From positions 1 through 26,352 of the forward strand of contig DOVG01000044.1 in NCBI GenBank assembly GCA_003520205.1: a stretch of 26,352 nucleotides of DNA, written 5' to 3'. This document shows, piece after piece, positions 24,316 to 26,352 of this stretch. The position numbers and the translations under genes are program-made. The first letter of the stretch is position 1; each line of letters opens with the position of its first letter. Below the pieces are notes generated by a model. That model was not told the DNA's origin and ran no database searches. It was given only the letters and a program-made list of their open reading frames with translations. This DNA is from Lachnospiraceae bacterium. Lineage in GTDB: Bacteria > Bacillota > Clostridia > Lachnospirales > Lachnospiraceae.

Positions 24316-26136
24316 ATGAAAAAGGGCGATATAGTAGAAGGTATAATAGACGAATATAGCTTCCCCAATAAGGGAAGCTTTATTCATATAGAAGATAATC
24401 CACAGGCAGAAGGTGGAAAGATAGAGAGAAAGGTAACTGTCAAAGGTACTCTTCCAGGTCAGACTGTCAGAGCCAGAATAAAGAAAAAGAAAGAAGGAAA
24501 GGCAGAGGCTGTTTTGCTAGATACAGTAAAGAAATCTCCTCTGGAGACTAAGAAACCGATGTGCAATCATTTCTACAGTTGTGGTGGTTGTACCTATCAG
24601 ACGATTTCATATAGTAATCAGCTTAAGCTCAAGGAGCAGATGGTCAAGGATGTCCTAAAGGATGTAATTGATTTTGGAAGTAGAGAAAAAAAGTCAGAAG
24701 GTGAAGAACCGGAGAAAAAAGAAAATGGTTTTGTATGGGAAGGAATCTTTGCGTCTCCTGACCAGTTCAGATATAGAAATAAGATGGAATTTACATTTGG
24801 TGATGAGGAGAAGTATGGACCACTTACTCTTGGCCTTCACAGACAATATTCAAGTCATGATATTTTGGGAATAGATTCCTGTGCGATAGTAAGTCCGACC
24901 TGGAATGAAATTCTGAAATATACCCAGAAATTCTATAGAAAGCTGGGCGTTCCTCATTATAATAAGAAAACTCATACGGGTGTTCTTAGAAATCTTGTTA
25001 TAAGGCAGTCAGCTACCGATGGGAGCATTCTTGTAAATCTGGTTACAACCACGCACCATAGTATAGACGAGAATACAAGAAATATTCCTTGGAATGAGAA
25101 AAGAAGTGAAACGGTAGATGAACTTCAGCTTCCACAGTATGTCGCAGGGCTTTTATCCATAGGGGAGCCTAAGCCTGTAGGACTTGATGCTTATACATCA
25201 CATGGTTATGAGAAAATAAATACCAGAAAGAAAATAGTCAGAGATAAAAAAGGGAAGCTGCAAAGGGTAAACGGAAGCTTTGAAGATAATGTGGGAAGTG
25301 GCGAATTTGATACACTTTCATATAACAACAAAATAGTAGGAGTACTTTATACAGAATGCGATACATTGGCGGATGCCATTATTCCTGACTCGGTAACTCT
25401 TCTATACGGAGAGGATTATCTGATGGAAGAGGTTTTGGGGCTCAAGTTCAAGATAAGTCCATTTTCATTTTTCCAAACTAATACCAGGGGTAGCGAAGTG
25501 CTTTATTCCAAGGCAAGAGAATATGCGTTGGAGGCAATTGGTGGAAAAAATGTCACAGATAATAATGGACAGCAATTTGATGACAGTGAGACGATAAAAA
25601 CAGGAGTAATATATGATCTCTACAGTGGAACAGGAACTATAGCTCAGCTAATGGCTCCTGTGGCTGGAAAAGTATATGGTATAGAAATAGTAGAAGAAGC
25701 AGTAGAAGCAGCACGTGAAAATGCAAAGCTGAATAAACTTACAAACTGTGAATTTATAGCAGGAGATGTCCTAAAAAAACTAGACGAAGTAGAGGAAAAG
25801 CCAGACCTTATAATACTTGACCCTCCTCGAGATGGAGTAAATCCCAAGGCGCTGCAGAAGATTCTCTCATATGGAGTGGAGAATATGGTTTACATAAGTT
25901 GCAAACCAACCTCACTGGCAAGAGATCTGGAAATTTTCGAAGCAAACGGATATATTCCGGTGAAAGGCTGCTGTGTGGATATGTTCCCAAACACACAGCA
26001 TGTCGAAGTCGTGAGCCTTTTGCAGAAAATGACCAACACTCGGGAAAGAACAATTACGCTTGATGTCGAGATGGAAGACTATCATAGGATCAAGAACAGA
26101 ACGGAGGTGACTGCAGATGCCACGGAATGTTCATGA
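24316..26136 (+). CDS. 23S rRNA (uracil-5-)-methyltransferase RlmD/TrmA family, with insertions
   Basis: A 606-residue SAM-dependent RNA m5U methyltransferase. An N-terminal TRAM-like domain (1-75, 'KGDIVEGIIDEYSFPNKGSF') precedes a 4Fe-4S site Cys83, Cys89, Cys92 ('CNHFYSCGGC') with a likely fourth ligand Cys189 ('GIDSCAIV'). The methylase part has 'FFQTNTRGSEVLY', 'IYDLYSGTGTIAQLMA' (SAM), 'LDPPRDGVNPKAL', the catalytic Cys529 in 'YISCKPTSLARDL', and 'FPNTQHVEVVSLL'. It is about 150 residues longer than the usual 430-470, with an acidic/Lys-rich insert near 120-140 and a larger one around 250-345. The last 20 bases overlap the next gene. RlmD versus TrmA/RlmCD target cannot be decided from sequence. 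Confidence 0.93.
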   Translation: MKKGDIVEGIIDEYSFPNKGSFIHIEDNPQAEGGKIERKVTVKGTLPGQTVRARIKKKKEGKAEAVLLDTVKKSPLETKKPMCNHFYSCGGCTYQTISYSNQLKLKEQMVKDVLKDVIDFGSREKKSEGEEPEKKENGFVWEGIFASPDQFRYRNKMEFTFGDEEKYGPLTLGLHRQYSSHDILGIDSCAIVSPTWNEILKYTQKFYRKLGVPHYNKKTHTGVLRNLVIRQSATDGSILVNLVTTTHHSIDENTRNIPWNEKRSETVDELQLPQYVAGLLSIGEPKPVGLDAYTSHGYEKINTRKKIVRDKKGKLQRVNGSFEDNVGSGEFDTLSYNNKIVGVLYTECDTLADAIIPDSVTLLYGEDYLMEEVLGLKFKISPFSFFQTNTRGSEVLYSKAREYALEAIGGKNVTDNNGQQFDDSETIKTGVIYDLYSGTGTIAQLMAPVAGKVYGIEIVEEAVEAARENAKLNKLTNCEFIAGDVLKKLDEVEEKPDLIILDPPRDGVNPKALQKILSYGVENMVYISCKPTSLARDLEIFEANGYIPVKGCCVDMFPNTQHVEVVSLLQKMTNTRERTITLDVEMEDYHRIKNRTEVTADATECS

Positions 26137-26352
26137 AAGATGGCAGATGGATCTTGAAGAATATATCAGACAGGGAGAACCTGAGCAGTCAGAGAAATCC
26201 ACTGCTTGGAAAACGGATATTTATAACATTACGAAAAGTGAATGGGTTCTTAACGGGGAGACCGTTCTGTATGCTTCGGCTGACAGTATAAGGGATACCC
26301 TGGATTATGATTTTGGTCAGGAAAAGCAATTTTCTTATGAAGGTCTATCAGC
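26117..26352 (+). CDS. Start of an unidentified gene, cut by the window end
   Basis: The open frame begins at ATG 26117, preceded by GGAGG (26103-26107) with about 9 bases of spacing, and runs without stop to the window edge (78 codons visible). It overlaps the methyltransferase gene by 20 bases in another frame, so coupling is likely. The visible product starts MPRNVHERWQMDLEEYIRQ and continues 'GEPEQSEKSTAWKTDIYN'. The 'YIRQGEP..SEKS.AWKT' stretch reminds me of a segment seen near small VbhA-type antitoxins of Fic toxins ('YIRQGEP...W.TAIGLQ'), but the sequence diverges right after it, so I do not assign a family. No signal peptide. Confidence 0.6.
   Translation, partial: MPRNVHERWQMDLEEYIRQGEPEQSEKSTAWKTDIYNITKSEWVLNGETVLYASADSIRDTLDYDFGQEKQFSYEGLS

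Overview
The window looks like chromosomal DNA of a low-GC, Gram-positive anaerobe of the Clostridia, most likely a Lachnospiraceae (Butyrivibrio/Coprococcus-like). The basis is AT-rich codon use with many ATA and AGA codons, strong AGGAGG-type ribosome binding sites, sigma-A-type promoters, and Lys/Gly/Tyr-rich secreted proteins with Ig/FN3-like tails. The assignment is by style and family, not by a database match. I see no rRNA, tRNA, CRISPR array, IS element or integrase.

Layout. (1) 80-1201: a membrane acyltransferase, closed by a hairpin terminator. (2) 1301-9415: a cluster of genes I cannot name. Two very large, signal-less, Gln-rich coiled-coil proteins lie 15 bases apart; the first carries a C39/papain-like cysteine-peptidase domain. 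They are followed by an acidic lipoprotein and a small membrane protein, then a strong terminator. This is the best candidate here for an undescribed system. (3) 9553-11714: two exported or membrane-anchored proteins, one with a chitobiase-C-terminal-like domain and one GH25 muramidase. Between them is a promoter followed by a 19-bp hairpin. (4) 11744-17101: a carbohydrate block. A cytosolic GH13 glucanase (minus strand) is divergent from a membrane HD-GYP protein whose C-terminus is a duplicated beta-rich domain of unknown function; glucose-6-phosphate isomerase follows. The divergent intergenic region has two good promoters and a perfect inverted repeat overlapping one -35 box. (5) 17181-26352: a dense same-strand run with gaps of 51 bases or less and one overlap. 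It encodes a secreted transglutaminase-like protein, an RlmL-type rRNA methyltransferase, an exported papain-family peptidase, RdgB, a YfcE-like phosphoesterase, an AI-2E-family permease, an RlmD/TrmA-type methyltransferase, and the start of a gene cut by the window edge.

How they may work together. Region 4 reads as intracellular glucan use (GH13, then Pgi into glycolysis) placed beside a c-di-GMP-type phosphodiesterase that could sense a cytosolic ligand; this is inference. Region 5 mixes RNA modification and nucleotide-pool housekeeping with two secreted thiol enzymes, probably on one long transcript. Region 2 has no recognisable pathway. It shows a possible intracellular protease, a huge coiled-coil partner, and possible envelope partners.
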